In this document: positions 8,891 to 17,403 of the stretch, piece by piece
Position numbering within the stretch: the stretch's first letter is position 1
How the letters are laid out: each line of letters opens with the position of its first letter
Translations under genes and position numbers: made by a program
The notes under the pieces: model-generated
The model's database searches: none
What the model saw: the letters and a program-made list of their open reading frames with translations, nothing else
Told to the model about the DNA's origin: nothing
Source of the DNA: Cupriavidus sp. 2SB
Lineage (GTDB): Bacteria; Pseudomonadota; Gammaproteobacteria; Burkholderiales; Burkholderiaceae
Reading direction: 5' to 3'
NCBI RefSeq assembly: GCF_005503625.1
Contig: NZ_SCMX01000070.1
Location: forward strand, 1 to 34,610
Length of the DNA stretch: 34,610 bases

Positions 8891-9931
8891 ATGCCATTCG
8901 ACTTTATTCGAACCGTACTTGCGACGGTTGCCGCAGGCGCTCTGACTTCCGTTCTGTCCGGCGCCGCACTGGCGCAGGGCAGCGTTCCGGTGACGGTCGA
9001 CAACTTCACCCGCGCGGAGACGGACAATTACTTGGCAAGCAATGCCAAGGTGGCCGGTGGACTCGGCAAGTTCCATCATTCGCGGGAACCTGCCTCAGTC
9101 GAGAACCAGACCGTCATCCGGATGAACCGCGACACGCTCTATTCGTTCGCGGTTCTGGACTTGGCGGCCGGTCCCGCCACAGTCACCCTGCCCAACGCGG
9201 GCAAGCGCTTCATGTCGCTGATGGTGCTCAATGAAGACCATTACGTGCAGTTCGTCGCGTACGACAACAAGCCACGCGCGATCACGCAGAAGAACATGGG
9301 AACGCGGTATGCCTTCGTGGCCGTCCGCACCCTGGTGGATCCCGCGGACCCCAAGGACCTTGAGGCGGTCCACAAACTGCAGGACGCGATCAAGCTTGAC
9401 CAAAAGAACACCGGCAAGCTCGAGTTGCCCAACTGGGATGAATCCAGCTTGAAGGAGGTTCGCAACATCCTGCTCGCCCTGGCCAAGCACTCGGGCTTCG
9501 ACCGCTCCTTCGGCAGGAAGGATCAGGTCGACCCCATCCACCACCTGATCGGCACGGCCGCCGGCTGGGGCGGCAATCCGGACAAGGACGCGAGCTACGC
9601 CAGCTTCACGCCAGAAAAGAACGATGGCAAGACCATCTACAAACTGACGGTGCCACGCAACGTTCCGGTGGATGCGTTCTGGTCGGTCAGCCTGTACAAC
9701 GCCAAGGGCTTCTTCGAGAAGAACAACTACAACGCCTACTCGGTCAATGACGTCACGGCCAAGAAGAACGCGGATGGTTCGGTGACTGTCCAGTTCGGCG
9801 GATGCGACGGCAAGATCCCGAACTGCCTGCCCATCGTCGAGGGCTGGAACTACACCGCACGGATGTACCGACCGCGCCAGGAAATCCTGAAAGGAAGCTG
9901 GCAGTTCCCCAAAGCTCAAGTGGTCCGATAG
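8891..9931 (+). CDS. Secreted DUF1254/DUF1214 domain protein
   Basis: A 346-residue exported protein. The signal peptide covers residues ~1-29 (FIRTVLATVAAGALTSVLSG, then AALAQG with cleavage after ALA). A DUF1254 domain follows (~60-160, RMNRDTLYSFAVLDL, HYVQFVAYD) and a C-terminal DUF1214 domain (~250-345, FWSVSLYNAKGFFEKN, EGWNYTARMYRPR). Proteins with this pair are periplasmic, common in proteobacteria, and of unknown function. I chose ATG 8891 because the signal peptide starts there; the frame runs open far upstream but that part is low-quality translation. No strong ribosome binding site is visible. Confidence 0.88.
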   Translation: MPFDFIRTVLATVAAGALTSVLSGAALAQGSVPVTVDNFTRAETDNYLASNAKVAGGLGKFHHSREPASVENQTVIRMNRDTLYSFAVLDLAAGPATVTLPNAGKRFMSLMVLNEDHYVQFVAYDNKPRAITQKNMGTRYAFVAVRTLVDPADPKDLEAVHKLQDAIKLDQKNTGKLELPNWDESSLKEVRNILLALAKHSGFDRSFGRKDQVDPIHHLIGTAAGWGGNPDKDASYASFTPEKNDGKTIYKLTVPRNVPVDAFWSVSLYNAKGFFEKNNYNAYSVNDVTAKKNADGSVTVQFGGCDGKIPNCLPIVEGWNYTARMYRPRQEILKGSWQFPKAQVVR

Positions 9932-10078
9932 CAGCAAGAAGCAGCGCCATGTTGCTTTCTGCTTCAACGTCCGCACGGGACACGAAGCCGCCGGATCGGA
10001 TGTCCTGCAACGGCGGGCCAGGGACTGGCAGCAGCCGAACAGATGCCTATTGCCGAAGGGCCGCTCGTGGCCGTTCTG

Positions 10079-10969
10079 GGCCTCCAGCGCCGGACCGATG
10101 CCACGACCAACTGGCTGGGCTCCGTCGGTATGCACCATCACCACTTGCAGTCCGAACGCCCCCGCCACGCGTTGCATTAAGGATTCCAGGCGCAACAGGT
10201 CGGCTTCGGAACGCACCTTGGCCGTCGGGCCTACGGGGACATCGATTAGCACGTGCGTGGCCCCGGCAGCCACCTTCTTCGACAGGATCGACGCAACCAA
10301 CTGGGCGTCGCTGTCGATATCCAGGGCGCGTTCGACACGAATCATCACGTCGTCGGACGGACTGAGGTTCAGTGCGCCGCCCCACGCGAGCGCGGCACCC
10401 GTGCGTTCCACGACGCGCCGCAGCTCGTGCACGTCCAGTGTCACTCGCGTCAGGGTTTCCATGGTGTCCGCCGTGCCCGCTGGAGATGCGATCGCGCGTG
10501 AGGAGGTCTTGGGAATTGTCAGCCCGGCGGCGGCCACAATTGCCCCGATGATTGGCGTTGTGCGATTGCCCGGCAGCCCGCCCACGCAATGCTTGTCGGC
10601 CACCACCCCGCGGTCCCAGCGCAATTGCTCCCCTGTGCCGATCATCGCGCGGGTCAAGCCGATAACTTCCTGCTCGTTCATTCTGCCGCCCGCGCAGGCC
10701 GCAAGGAAGGCCGCGATCTGCATTTCCGTGTAACGCTCGCCAGCAATGTCCGTGACGATGCCGGCCAGTTGTGCGTCGTCGATGACCAAGCCATGAATCT
10801 TTGCGCGGACTGCGCACATTGATTCCAGGGCTGGCGCGTGCGTGACCTCGACCGCATCGCCTTCACGGGCGCCCAGTTCCCCTGCAGCGCTCGCCGAGAG
10901 GCTGGCTTGGTGAGTATGCAGCAGCGGGGAACCCACCAGGTTCAGCGTGGCGATCAGTGTGCAGGACAT
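10079..10969 (-). pseudogene. Thymidine phosphorylase-like gene truncated at both ends
   Basis: The frame encodes the middle of a thymidine/AMP phosphorylase-like nucleoside phosphorylase: IATLNLV and GAREGDAVEV at the N-terminal side, the helical domain (AGIVTDIAGERYTEMQIAAF), the phosphate/substrate region DKHCVGGLPGNRTTPI, PKTSSRAI-SPAGTADTMETL, ILSKKVAAGATHVLIDVP, and GRGIGPALEA. Bacterial members are about 500 residues. Here the first ~70-90 residues are missing (an upstream stop precedes ATG 10969), and homology stops abruptly after PALEA at 10079, losing the C-terminal third. The frame then continues as unrelated translation antisense to the DUF1254 gene. In related genomes this enzyme often sits with the MBL-fold RNase-like protein found next door (from memory). 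Confidence 0.82.
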
Positions 10970-11034
10970 GGATCACAGCCATCGCCGCTGCGGGTGTGCG
11001 GCGCAGGCATTTCTGGATGCGAAGTGCCCGGACG

Positions 11035-11048
11035 TTGATGGAAATCAA
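11035..11048 (+). promoter_or_regulatory. FNR/ANR box, perfect consensus, upstream of the MBL gene
   Basis: TTGATGGAAATCAA matches the FNR consensus TTGAT-N4-ATCAA at all ten positions. A -10-like CATGCT begins 21 nt after the box (11070-11075), giving a predicted start near 11083 and a ~68-nt leader to the MBL-fold gene. Confidence 0.8.
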
Positions 11049-11150
11049 GCTAACCCCCGGCGTGCGATCCATGCTGAAAATACTGCTGCGCGCTGTGCGC
11101 ACCGCAAGGCATCCGGTTGGCGATGGCGCGGCATGGACAGGGAGATATCG

Positions 11151-12509
11151 ATGAAAGTGCAATGTCTGGGCGCCACCGATACGGTGACTGGCTCAAAGTA
11201 CGTCGTGGATACGGGACGCGTCCGCGTGATGGTGGATTGCGGCCTGTTTCAGGGATTCAAAGCCCTGCGCCTGCGTAACTGGGATGCGCTGCCGGTGGAT
11301 CCCGCCAGCTTGCACGCGGTGGTGCTGACCCACGCGCACATCGATCACAGTGGCTACCTGCCTCTGCTGATCCGCAACGGATTCCGCGGGCGCGTGTACT
11401 GCACGCTGGGTACCGCGCAATTGTGCGGCGTATTGCTTCCCGACTGCGCGGCGCTGGCCGAGGAGGACGCGGCGTATGCAAACCGAAGAGGGTTCTCGCG
11501 TCACGATCCGGCAATGCCGCTGTACACGCGCGCCGATGCCGAGCGCGCGGTGCATCGCCTGGAGGCAGTGCGATTCGACACACGCGTACCGGTGGGCTCG
11601 GACATCTATGCCGAGTTCAGTCACGCCGGCCACATCATCGGCGCGTCCAGTGTTACCTTGCACGTCGACGGGCAGCGCCTGGTGTTCTCCGGCGATCTTG
11701 GGCGATTGAATGACTCGGTGATGCGCGCACCCGCCTTCCTGAAACGTGCCGACTGGCTGTTCGTGGAATCCACATACGGCGACCGGTGTCATCCCGACGT
11801 GGATCCCATCGACGCACTGGGCGACATCGTCAGCCGCACGATCGACAGGGGCGGCACGCTCGTGATCCCGACGTTTGCAGTAGGCCGTGCGCAGTCGTTG
11901 CTGTACTGCCTGTACCGGCTCAGGCAGTTGCGCCGGCTGCCGGACGTGCCCGTTTATCTGAACAGCCCCATGGCTATCGCGGCGACGACGATCTTTGCCC
12001 GCCATGTCTCGGAACTACGCATCGACGAGGCAAGCTGCGCGGGCGCTTGCAACATGGCCAATGCCGTGACCAGCACTGAGGAATCCATACGCCTGAATTC
12101 GGACCACGGTCCGAAGATCATCCTGGCAGGCAGCGGTATGGCTACTGGGGGGCGCGTGGTGCACCACCTGGAAGCGTTCGGCCCGGACCCGCGAAACACC
12201 ATCCTGCTGTCCGGATTCCAGGCTCCCGGCACGCGCGGCGCTCGCCTGTGCAGTGGCGCCAAGCAAATCCGGCTGCATGGCAAGGACATCGACATCCGCG
12301 CCGAAGTGGCTCAAATCGAGAATCTGTCGGCCCATGCCGATAGCGACGAGTTGATGACCTGGCTGAAGGGGTTCGAGTGTCCGCCGCGTCAGACGTTCGT
12401 CGTGCATGGCGAGCCAGCGGCCAGCGACGCGTTACGCCAGCGCATCGAACACGAGCTGAAGTGGCGAGTGACGATGCCCGAGTACCGGCAGAAGTATTTG
12501 CTGGAGTAG
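11151..12509 (+). CDS. MBL-fold/beta-CASP RNA-processing hydrolase
   Basis: A 452-residue metallo-beta-lactamase-fold protein of the CPSF73/YsH1-like group. The zinc motif HAHIDHSGYLP (H-x-H-x-D-H) is near residue 60. Downstream motifs include the SHAGHIIGA histidine, SGDLGR, VESTYGDR, the beta-CASP signature GSGMATGGRVVHHL, and C-terminal RMMBL elements NLSAHADSDEL and VVHGEP. Such proteins are predicted zinc-dependent endo/exoribonucleases. GGGAGA lies 5-6 nt before ATG 11151. A perfect FNR box and -10 sit upstream, so expression probably rises at low oxygen. The neighbouring nucleoside phosphorylase relic suggests an ancestral link between RNA turnover and nucleoside salvage, which is inference. 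Confidence 0.92.
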   Translation: MKVQCLGATDTVTGSKYVVDTGRVRVMVDCGLFQGFKALRLRNWDALPVDPASLHAVVLTHAHIDHSGYLPLLIRNGFRGRVYCTLGTAQLCGVLLPDCAALAEEDAAYANRRGFSRHDPAMPLYTRADAERAVHRLEAVRFDTRVPVGSDIYAEFSHAGHIIGASSVTLHVDGQRLVFSGDLGRLNDSVMRAPAFLKRADWLFVESTYGDRCHPDVDPIDALGDIVSRTIDRGGTLVIPTFAVGRAQSLLYCLYRLRQLRRLPDVPVYLNSPMAIAATTIFARHVSELRIDEASCAGACNMANAVTSTEESIRLNSDHGPKIILAGSGMATGGRVVHHLEAFGPDPRNTILLSGFQAPGTRGARLCSGAKQIRLHGKDIDIRAEVAQIENLSAHADSDELMTWLKGFECPPRQTFVVHGEPAASDALRQRIEHELKWRVTMPEYRQKYLLE

Positions 12510-12517
12510 GGGAGAAA

Positions 12518-12570
12518 CAAGTAAATGCCACCCGATAAAGTTGCGAAACGAAAATCGCGGCATTTACTTG
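12518..12570. repeat. Long inverted repeat between convergent genes
   Basis: CAAGTAAATGCC (12518-12529) and GGCATTTACTTG (12559-12570) form a perfect 12-bp stem around a 29-nt loop that contains a smaller GCGA/TCGC stem. It begins 9 bp after the MBL stop, so it could end or stabilise that transcript. No T-run follows. The octamer AATGCCAC recurs just after the right arm. The rest of 12510-12747 holds no gene that I can support. Confidence 0.55.
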
Positions 12571-12747
12571 GAATGCCACATCTGGAGTGGGTGCCACGGC
12601 ACTAGCGCGTAGCGCGCATAATTCTTCGAGCTTGGCCAGCACGAGACCAAGAGCCACGGCGCTGTGCGGCTGTGGCACGTTAGTGGGCGAGTTCGATCAC
12701 GCCGGGCCGGCGGCGTGCCGGCGTGGGTCGTGCGCGCTGCGTGACGC

Positions 12748-13512
12748 TCAGACCTGCGCCAGCGCATCCAGATCGAAGATCTCGATTTTCTTGCCGTCCA
12801 CGCGGATCAGCCCCTCGCGCTGGAAGCGCGAGAACGTACGGCTGACCGTTTCCAGCTTGATGCCCAGGTAGCTGCCAATTTCCTCGCGCGTCATCCGGAG
12901 TGTGAAAGCATGTGCCGAGTAGCCCCTGGCGCGCAGGCGCCGCGAAACGTTGAGCAAGAAGGCCGCGACCCGACGCTCCGATGGCATGCCCGACAGCAGC
13001 GTGGTCTGGCGGGATTCGCGCACGATCTCCTGGCTCAGCAGTTTGTGCAATTGATGCTGTACGCCGCGCATGTCGCGGCAAAGCTGTTCCAGCGGTAAGA
13101 ACGGGATCACGCACACGGTGCTGTCTTCCAGTGCAATGGCATCGCAATCGTATTGGTCACTGGAGATGGCACTTAGCCCGAGCATGTCGCCCGGCAACAG
13201 ATAGCCCGTGACGTGCTCGACACCTTCCTCGTGGCCTGCTACGACCTTGAACGATCCTGAGCGCAGCGTATAGAGGCACTGGAATTTGTCGCCCACGCGG
13301 AATAGGTAGTCTCCACGATGCACCGTGCGCCACCGTCCGATGATCGACTCGAGTCGGGGCATGTCATCGGTGTCGAGTTCCGCCGCCAGGCAGAGCGGCC
13401 GCAGGCTGCAATGGACACATCTGGGTGTCTGGGCCATGAACTGCGCTGGCGCGTAGGGTTCAGGGTAGGGCGGAGGCACGACCGTGCGAAATTCTACTGC
13501 TTGGTGCTGCAT
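12748..13512 (-). CDS. fnr: FNR-type oxygen-sensing Crp-family regulator
   Basis: A 254-residue Crp/Fnr protein with all FNR hallmarks. C32, C35 and C41 (C-x2-C-x5-C) plus C134 in STVCVIP reproduce the [4Fe-4S] ligand spacing of E. coli FNR (the last two ligands are 93 residues apart in both). Next come the cyclic-nucleotide-binding-like beta roll (~55-150), the dimerisation helix, and the helix-turn-helix MTREEIGSYLGIKLETVSRTFSRF. That segment carries the E-x-x-S-R recognition helix for TTGAT half sites. AAGGGG precedes ATG 13512; the upstream ATG 13548 lacks such a site. It should bind the 13 boxes reported here under low oxygen. I see no clear box for autoregulation. Confidence 0.93.
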   Translation of the reverse strand: MQHQAVEFRTVVPPPYPEPYAPAQFMAQTPRCVHCSLRPLCLAAELDTDDMPRLESIIGRWRTVHRGDYLFRVGDKFQCLYTLRSGSFKVVAGHEEGVEHVTGYLLPGDMLGLSAISSDQYDCDAIALEDSTVCVIPFLPLEQLCRDMRGVQHQLHKLLSQEIVRESRQTTLLSGMPSERRVAAFLLNVSRRLRARGYSAHAFTLRMTREEIGSYLGIKLETVSRTFSRFQREGLIRVDGKKIEIFDLDALAQV

Positions 13513-13650
13513 GTCATCCCCTTTTGCTGGTCGATTCGCTGGCTGCATGCCAGCGTCAGTATTCGGTGTCTCCCGATTTGCCTGAAGTATTGATCACGGC
13601 CGGTTCGGCCGAAATCAGCCGTGGCTGAGAGGCGGGTCAGATTGTGCTGG

Positions 13651-13678
13651 GTGCGTGTCAGGAAAACCTGACACGCAC
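13651..13678. repeat. Perfect 12-bp hairpin between fnr and the BON gene
   Basis: GTGCGTGTCAGG and CCTGACACGCAC pair perfectly around an AAAA loop. It lies in the divergent region between fnr (13512) and the BON gene (13794), where a terminator is unexpected and no T-run follows. It is therefore more likely an operator or an mRNA/DNA structure. A near copy of the right arm (CCTGACTCGCAC) occurs at 22262. Confidence 0.6.
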
Positions 13679-13712
13679 TTGCCCGCAGAATGTGCGGTCG
13701 CCCGGCAGGGCC

Positions 13713-13726
13713 TTGCGCCAACGCAA
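13713..13726 (+). promoter_or_regulatory. Degenerate FNR-type box upstream of BON gene 1
   Basis: TTGCGCCAACGCAA is a symmetric TTG-N8-CAA site. A TAGAGT -10 (13748-13753) begins 21 nt after it, predicting a start near 13760 and a ~33-nt leader to ATG 13794. The half sites TTGCG/CGCAA recur in other boxes of this window. Confidence 0.6.
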
Positions 13727-13793
13727 GACCCTGCGCCGCATTACGCCTAGAGTCACCATGAGGAAGGACGAGGACAAGCCAAATGGGGGAATG

Positions 13794-14450
13794 ATGAAAA
13801 GCGATGTTCAACTAAAGCAGGACGTCCTGGACGAACTGGCGTGGGACCCGGAAGTCGATGAGCGAGAGGTGGGAGTGCAGGTAAGGGATGGCATCGTCAC
13901 GCTCACCGGGAATCCGCGTTCATTCCATGCCAAACGCTGTGTCGAGCGGGCTGCGCGACGCGTGGCGGGTGTACGCGCACTTGCCGTGGAATTGGAGGTG
14001 GTGCTGCCGGGTGATGGGGTGCGAACCGACGCCGATATCGCGTGGGCCGTCGAAAACGCTTTGTCCTGGAATTCAGTCGTGGCTGCTGGCCAACTCGGCG
14101 TGGTAGTGGAGCGTGGCATGGTGACGCTTTCGGGCGAGGTCGACTGGGACTATCAACGTCGTGCCGCCGCCGATGCGGTGCGCCTGCTCAATGGTGTGCG
14201 AGGCATCGTGAATCAGATTGTGCTGCGGCCCCGAACCAGCGCGCCCGACGTGCAGCGGCGCATCGAGGACGCCTTGCACCGTCAGGCAGCGCAAGATGCG
14301 CGACATGTGAAGGTCGTCGTCAAGGATGGCGTGGTTACCCTGTCGGGGCATGTCACGTCGCTGGCCGAACGTCAGGCGGCGTTCAACGCCGCGTGGAGCG
14401 CTCCCGGCGCGACGAAGGTCGTAGACGACATCCGGGTGCTGCCGCAGTAG
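13794..14450 (+). CDS. Triple BON-domain protein
   Basis: A 218-residue protein made of three BON domains (~3-70, ~76-145, ~148-216), each with the pattern of a leading helix, G-V-x-V-x-x-G-x-V-T-L-x-G, and a closing helix with V-x-x-V. BON domains bind membranes, phospholipids or polymers; OsmY has two. No signal peptide is present, so it is probably cytoplasmic, unlike OsmY. ATG 13794 has a G-rich ribosome binding site; starts further upstream (13644, 13758) precede or coincide with the predicted transcription start. It is a paralogue of the gene at 29004-29648 (shared MK-D-x-Q/E-I/L-K start, triple layout, SAPG.-.VV end). Confidence 0.9.
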   Translation: MKSDVQLKQDVLDELAWDPEVDEREVGVQVRDGIVTLTGNPRSFHAKRCVERAARRVAGVRALAVELEVVLPGDGVRTDADIAWAVENALSWNSVVAAGQLGVVVERGMVTLSGEVDWDYQRRAAADAVRLLNGVRGIVNQIVLRPRTSAPDVQRRIEDALHRQAAQDARHVKVVVKDGVVTLSGHVTSLAERQAAFNAAWSAPGATKVVDDIRVLPQ

Positions 14451-14485
14451 CGTTGCGTTGGTACGAAGCCCGCGCCATCGGCCAG

Positions 14486-15475
14486 TCAGATGCGCAGGAC
14501 TGCGGCGCCAACAAGCCGTCCTGCGCGCATATCTCCCAGCGCCTTGTCCGCATCGCATAGCGGATAAACCGTGGTGTGCACCTGAATTGGAAGGCTGGCG
14601 GCCACTTTCATGAGTCCCACCCCATCTTCGCGCGTGAGGTTGGCAACGGATACGATGCGCCGCTCTTCCCAAAGGTGCCGATACGGAAACGACGGAATAT
14701 CGCTCATGTGGATGCCGCCGCATACGACCACGCCTCCCTTGTCCGTGGCTCCCAGTGCAGCGGGTACCAGCGAGCCGTCCGGTGCAAAGATCAGGGCGGC
14801 GTCCAGCAAGGCTGGTGGCGGGTCCAGGCTGCTGCCTGCCCACACCGCGCCGACTTGAGTGGCCAGCGCCTGCGCCGAAGTATCGCCGGGTCTTGTCATG
14901 GCATAGACCGTGCGGCCCTGCGCCACGGCGATCTGCGTGACAATGTGCGCGGCCGCGCCAAAGCCGTAGATGCCAAGGCGCTGCGCGTCTCCAGCCATGC
15001 GCAGCGTGCGGTAGCCGATCAGGCCGGCGCACAGCAATGGCGCGGCCTGCGTGTCATCGTAGGTGTCTGGAATCGGGAAGCAATAACGCGCGTCTGCCAG
15101 CACGTATTCCGCGTAGCCGCCGTCGCAGGCGTAGCCGTGGAACAGCGGCGCGTCGCACAGGTTCTCGCGCCCGCTGGCGCAGAAGCGACAGACGCCGCAG
15201 GTATGGCCCAGCCACGGCACGCCCACCCGGTCGCCGAGGGCCACCCCGGCCGCGCCTTCGCCCAGCTTTTCGACGCGACCCACGATCTCGTGGCCTGGGA
15301 TCAGCGCCGGCTTTGGATGAGAAAGATCTCCGTCGATCACATGCAGGTCCGTGCGGCATACCCCGCAGGCCAGCACGCGGATGCGCACCTGGCCGGCACC
15401 TGGCGTGGGCACAGGCACGCGCTGCGCGTCGAGCGTGTGCCCGTCGAAGATCATGGCCTGCATGCTGGCATCCAT
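14486..15475 (-). CDS. Zinc-dependent alcohol dehydrogenase family protein
   Basis: A 329-residue medium-chain dehydrogenase. Catalytic zinc ligands are C40 and H62-E63 (GHEIVG); structural zinc ligands are C93, C96, C99 and C107 (HTCGVCRFCASGRENLC). The Rossmann motif GFGAAAH lies near residue 170. It belongs to the AdhP-like 'zinc-binding alcohol dehydrogenase' group, which usually oxidises or reduces short alcohols/aldehydes with NAD(P)H. AAGGA precedes ATG 15475. It is divergent from a USP operon with an FNR-type box between them, consistent with a fermentative or redox-balancing role at low oxygen. Confidence 0.93.
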   Translation of the reverse strand: MDASMQAMIFDGHTLDAQRVPVPTPGAGQVRIRVLACGVCRTDLHVIDGDLSHPKPALIPGHEIVGRVEKLGEGAAGVALGDRVGVPWLGHTCGVCRFCASGRENLCDAPLFHGYACDGGYAEYVLADARYCFPIPDTYDDTQAAPLLCAGLIGYRTLRMAGDAQRLGIYGFGAAAHIVTQIAVAQGRTVYAMTRPGDTSAQALATQVGAVWAGSSLDPPPALLDAALIFAPDGSLVPAALGATDKGGVVVCGGIHMSDIPSFPYRHLWEERRIVSVANLTREDGVGLMKVAASLPIQVHTTVYPLCDADKALGDMRAGRLVGAAVLRI

Positions 15476-15548
15476 GTAGCGTTCCTTGTCGTGCTTACCC
15501 GCGCAACGGCGGGTTAGATCGATCGTCGCATCCGCTACGCGCTATGAC

Positions 15549-15562
15549 TTGATCTGGCGCAA
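15549..15562 (+). promoter_or_regulatory. FNR-type box between adh and a USP operon
   Basis: TTGATCTGGCGCAA has one perfect half site (TTGAT) and one degenerate one (CGCAA). On + a TACCTT -10 (15584-15589) starts 21 nt away, leaving a ~31-nt leader to ATG 15628. On - the hexamer at the same spacing is weaker (GACGAT), so control of adh is less sure. Confidence 0.65.
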
Positions 15563-15627
15563 GTGTCGCAATCCTGCACTGATTACCTTTGACTGTAGTC
15601 GGTGCAACAGCGTACGAGGGCATGGCG

Positions 15628-16452
15628 ATGGCTTACAAGACAGTACTGGTGGATCTGGCTGACGATGGGGCGACTCAGGCGCGGCTGGATGCGGCATTTA
15701 CCCTGGCGGCGAACGCCAATGGGCGCGTGATCGGACTCAGCGCCACCGGACCGATGCTGGATCCGTATCGCAGCGCGGGCTCGGAGGCAATGCGCTATCA
15801 GGCCATGCGTGCCGACATGTTGCGCGGTGTGGAGCAGGCCGGTACGCAGGCGCTCTCCGATGCCTGCGCGCGCCACGGTACGCCGACTGATTACATGCAC
15901 CTTCTGGTGGAGCAGGATGCCGGCTGGGCGCTTGCCGCGCATGGCATGGCCAGCGACATCATCCTGCCCGGCCTGCCGGGCGCGCCCAGCGACCTGCCCG
16001 TTTTGATGGCGTCGGCCGCCGAGTATGCGCTGGTGAACGCGGGGAGGCCTTTGCTAGTGGTACCGGCCCAGGCGCGGCTGTCGACGATCAATACCGCCGT
16101 GGTGGCGTGGAACGGCAGGCGCGAGGCAGCTCGCGCGCTCAGCGATGCGCTACCGCTGCTAAAACGCGCCAATCGCGTGATCCTCGTGGTGGTGATGGGT
16201 AGCAAGGGGCTCTGGCAGCACGGCGACGGAGAACTGCTGCGCTGGCTGGGCACGCACGGTGTCCGTGCGACGCTGGCGGTGGAAGAATCGTCATCGGTCG
16301 CCGGTTGCCTGCTGCAGAAGGTGCTGCGGGAATCGGCCGACCTGCTGGTGGCTGGCGGCTACGGACATTCAAGGCTTGGTGAGCTGATGATCGGCGGCAC
16401 GACCCGCACGTTGCTGAACAACACGCCAGTGCCACTGCTCATTTCCCACTAG
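15628..16452 (+). CDS. Universal stress protein, tandem-domain
   Basis: A 274-residue protein with two USP folds (~2-145 and ~150-274). The first domain has lost the ATP-binding loop. The second ends with GGYGHSRLGELMIGGTT, close to the G-x2-G-x9-G-S/T ATP signature but with G in the Ser/Thr position. ATG 15628 is chosen because GAGGG lies 7 nt upstream, which is too close for ATG 15622. It begins the operon with the next USP (33-bp gap) and follows an FNR-type box, as USP genes do in the Pseudomonas Anr regulon. Confidence 0.9.
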   Translation: MAYKTVLVDLADDGATQARLDAAFTLAANANGRVIGLSATGPMLDPYRSAGSEAMRYQAMRADMLRGVEQAGTQALSDACARHGTPTDYMHLLVEQDAGWALAAHGMASDIILPGLPGAPSDLPVLMASAAEYALVNAGRPLLVVPAQARLSTINTAVVAWNGRREAARALSDALPLLKRANRVILVVVMGSKGLWQHGDGELLRWLGTHGVRATLAVEESSSVAGCLLQKVLRESADLLVAGGYGHSRLGELMIGGTTRTLLNNTPVPLLISH

Positions 16453-16485
16453 GCGGCCGCGCCGCAGAGGCCAGAAGATCAAGCC

Positions 16486-17325
16486 ATGCTCGCCTATCCC
16501 AGCATCTTCGTGCATATAGACGCCAGCTCGCGCGCGATGCTCCGCGCGAAGTTGGCCGTGCAAATCGCCATCGCCCAGCGTTGCCGCCTGATAGGCGTTT
16601 GTGCCACGTTTGCCGCCGATCCACAGTGGTTCTATCACGTGGGGCACGCCGCCACCGTTCTGCAGGAGGATCGGGCCCGGCGTGAGCGCCAGCACGAAAC
16701 GCTGCAGCAACGATTCGAGTCGACGGTATGGCGCGAGTCGGCATCTGCGGAATGGCGCAGCCTGCATGGCGACCCGGTGCGTCAGACGCTCAGGGAAGTC
16801 AAGGAGGCCGGACTCCTGGTGGTTGGGCAAATCGATGCCAGTGAACCCGAGACCGTGGTGGCGCCACAGTTTCTCGAATCGATCATTCTGGAGTCCGGTC
16901 GGCCCGTCCTGGTGGTGCCCTACGCTGGGCCGGCGCTGACCGTGGGCCGCCGCGCGCTGGTGGCGTGGGATGGCGGCAAGGAATGCGCCCGTGCCCTGCA
17001 CGATGCATTGCCGCTGCTGGCAGGTGGCACGGTGCACCTGCTCCATGCCAATCCGACCCAGCACGTCACACGCGCCGATGCGGCGCCACTTGAAGTCGCG
17101 TGCCGTGTGCTGCGCGATGTGGGCGCCGACGTCAGCACCGAGTGCGAACCCGGTACGAGCGATGCTGCCATAGGCGACCTGATATTGTCGCGCGCCGCCG
17201 ATGTGCAAGCCGACCTGCTGGTCATGGGCGCGTACGGGCACGGACGCTTCCGCGAACTCGTGCTTGGCGGCGTGACCAAGACCATCCTTACTTCGATGAC
17301 AATCCCCGTGCTGCTGGCACACTGA
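16486..17325 (+). CDS. Universal stress protein, tandem-domain
   Basis: A 279-residue two-domain USP. The N-terminal domain begins IFVHIDASSRAMLRAKLAVQIA. The C-terminal domain ends with LLVMGAYGHGRFRELVLGGVTKTIL, keeping G-x2-G-x9-G. It is closely similar in layout to the proteins at 15628 and 33142, so these are paralogues. It probably shares the promoter at 15549 with the preceding USP. Role in stress or anaerobic survival is known only at family level. Confidence 0.92.
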   Translation: MLAYPSIFVHIDASSRAMLRAKLAVQIAIAQRCRLIGVCATFAADPQWFYHVGHAATVLQEDRARRERQHETLQQRFESTVWRESASAEWRSLHGDPVRQTLREVKEAGLLVVGQIDASEPETVVAPQFLESIILESGRPVLVVPYAGPALTVGRRALVAWDGGKECARALHDALPLLAGGTVHLLHANPTQHVTRADAAPLEVACRVLRDVGADVSTECEPGTSDAAIGDLILSRAADVQADLLVMGAYGHGRFRELVLGGVTKTILTSMTIPVLLAH

Positions 17326-17403
17326 GACGAGCCACGCTACGTTTGCGAATCTGCTGGCTCCTCGGGGTTCCAAAGGACGCGGGCAGCGTCGGCACGCGCA
17401 TCG

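Noticed and set aside
7721..9931. A 736-residue plus-strand open frame
   Set aside because: Only the part from 8891 has a signal peptide and domains; the earlier part is Arg/His-rich shadow of the minus-strand gene.
9095..10969. A 624-residue minus-strand open frame
   Set aside because: Only the upstream 297 codons are phosphorylase-like; the rest is antisense translation of the DUF1254 gene.
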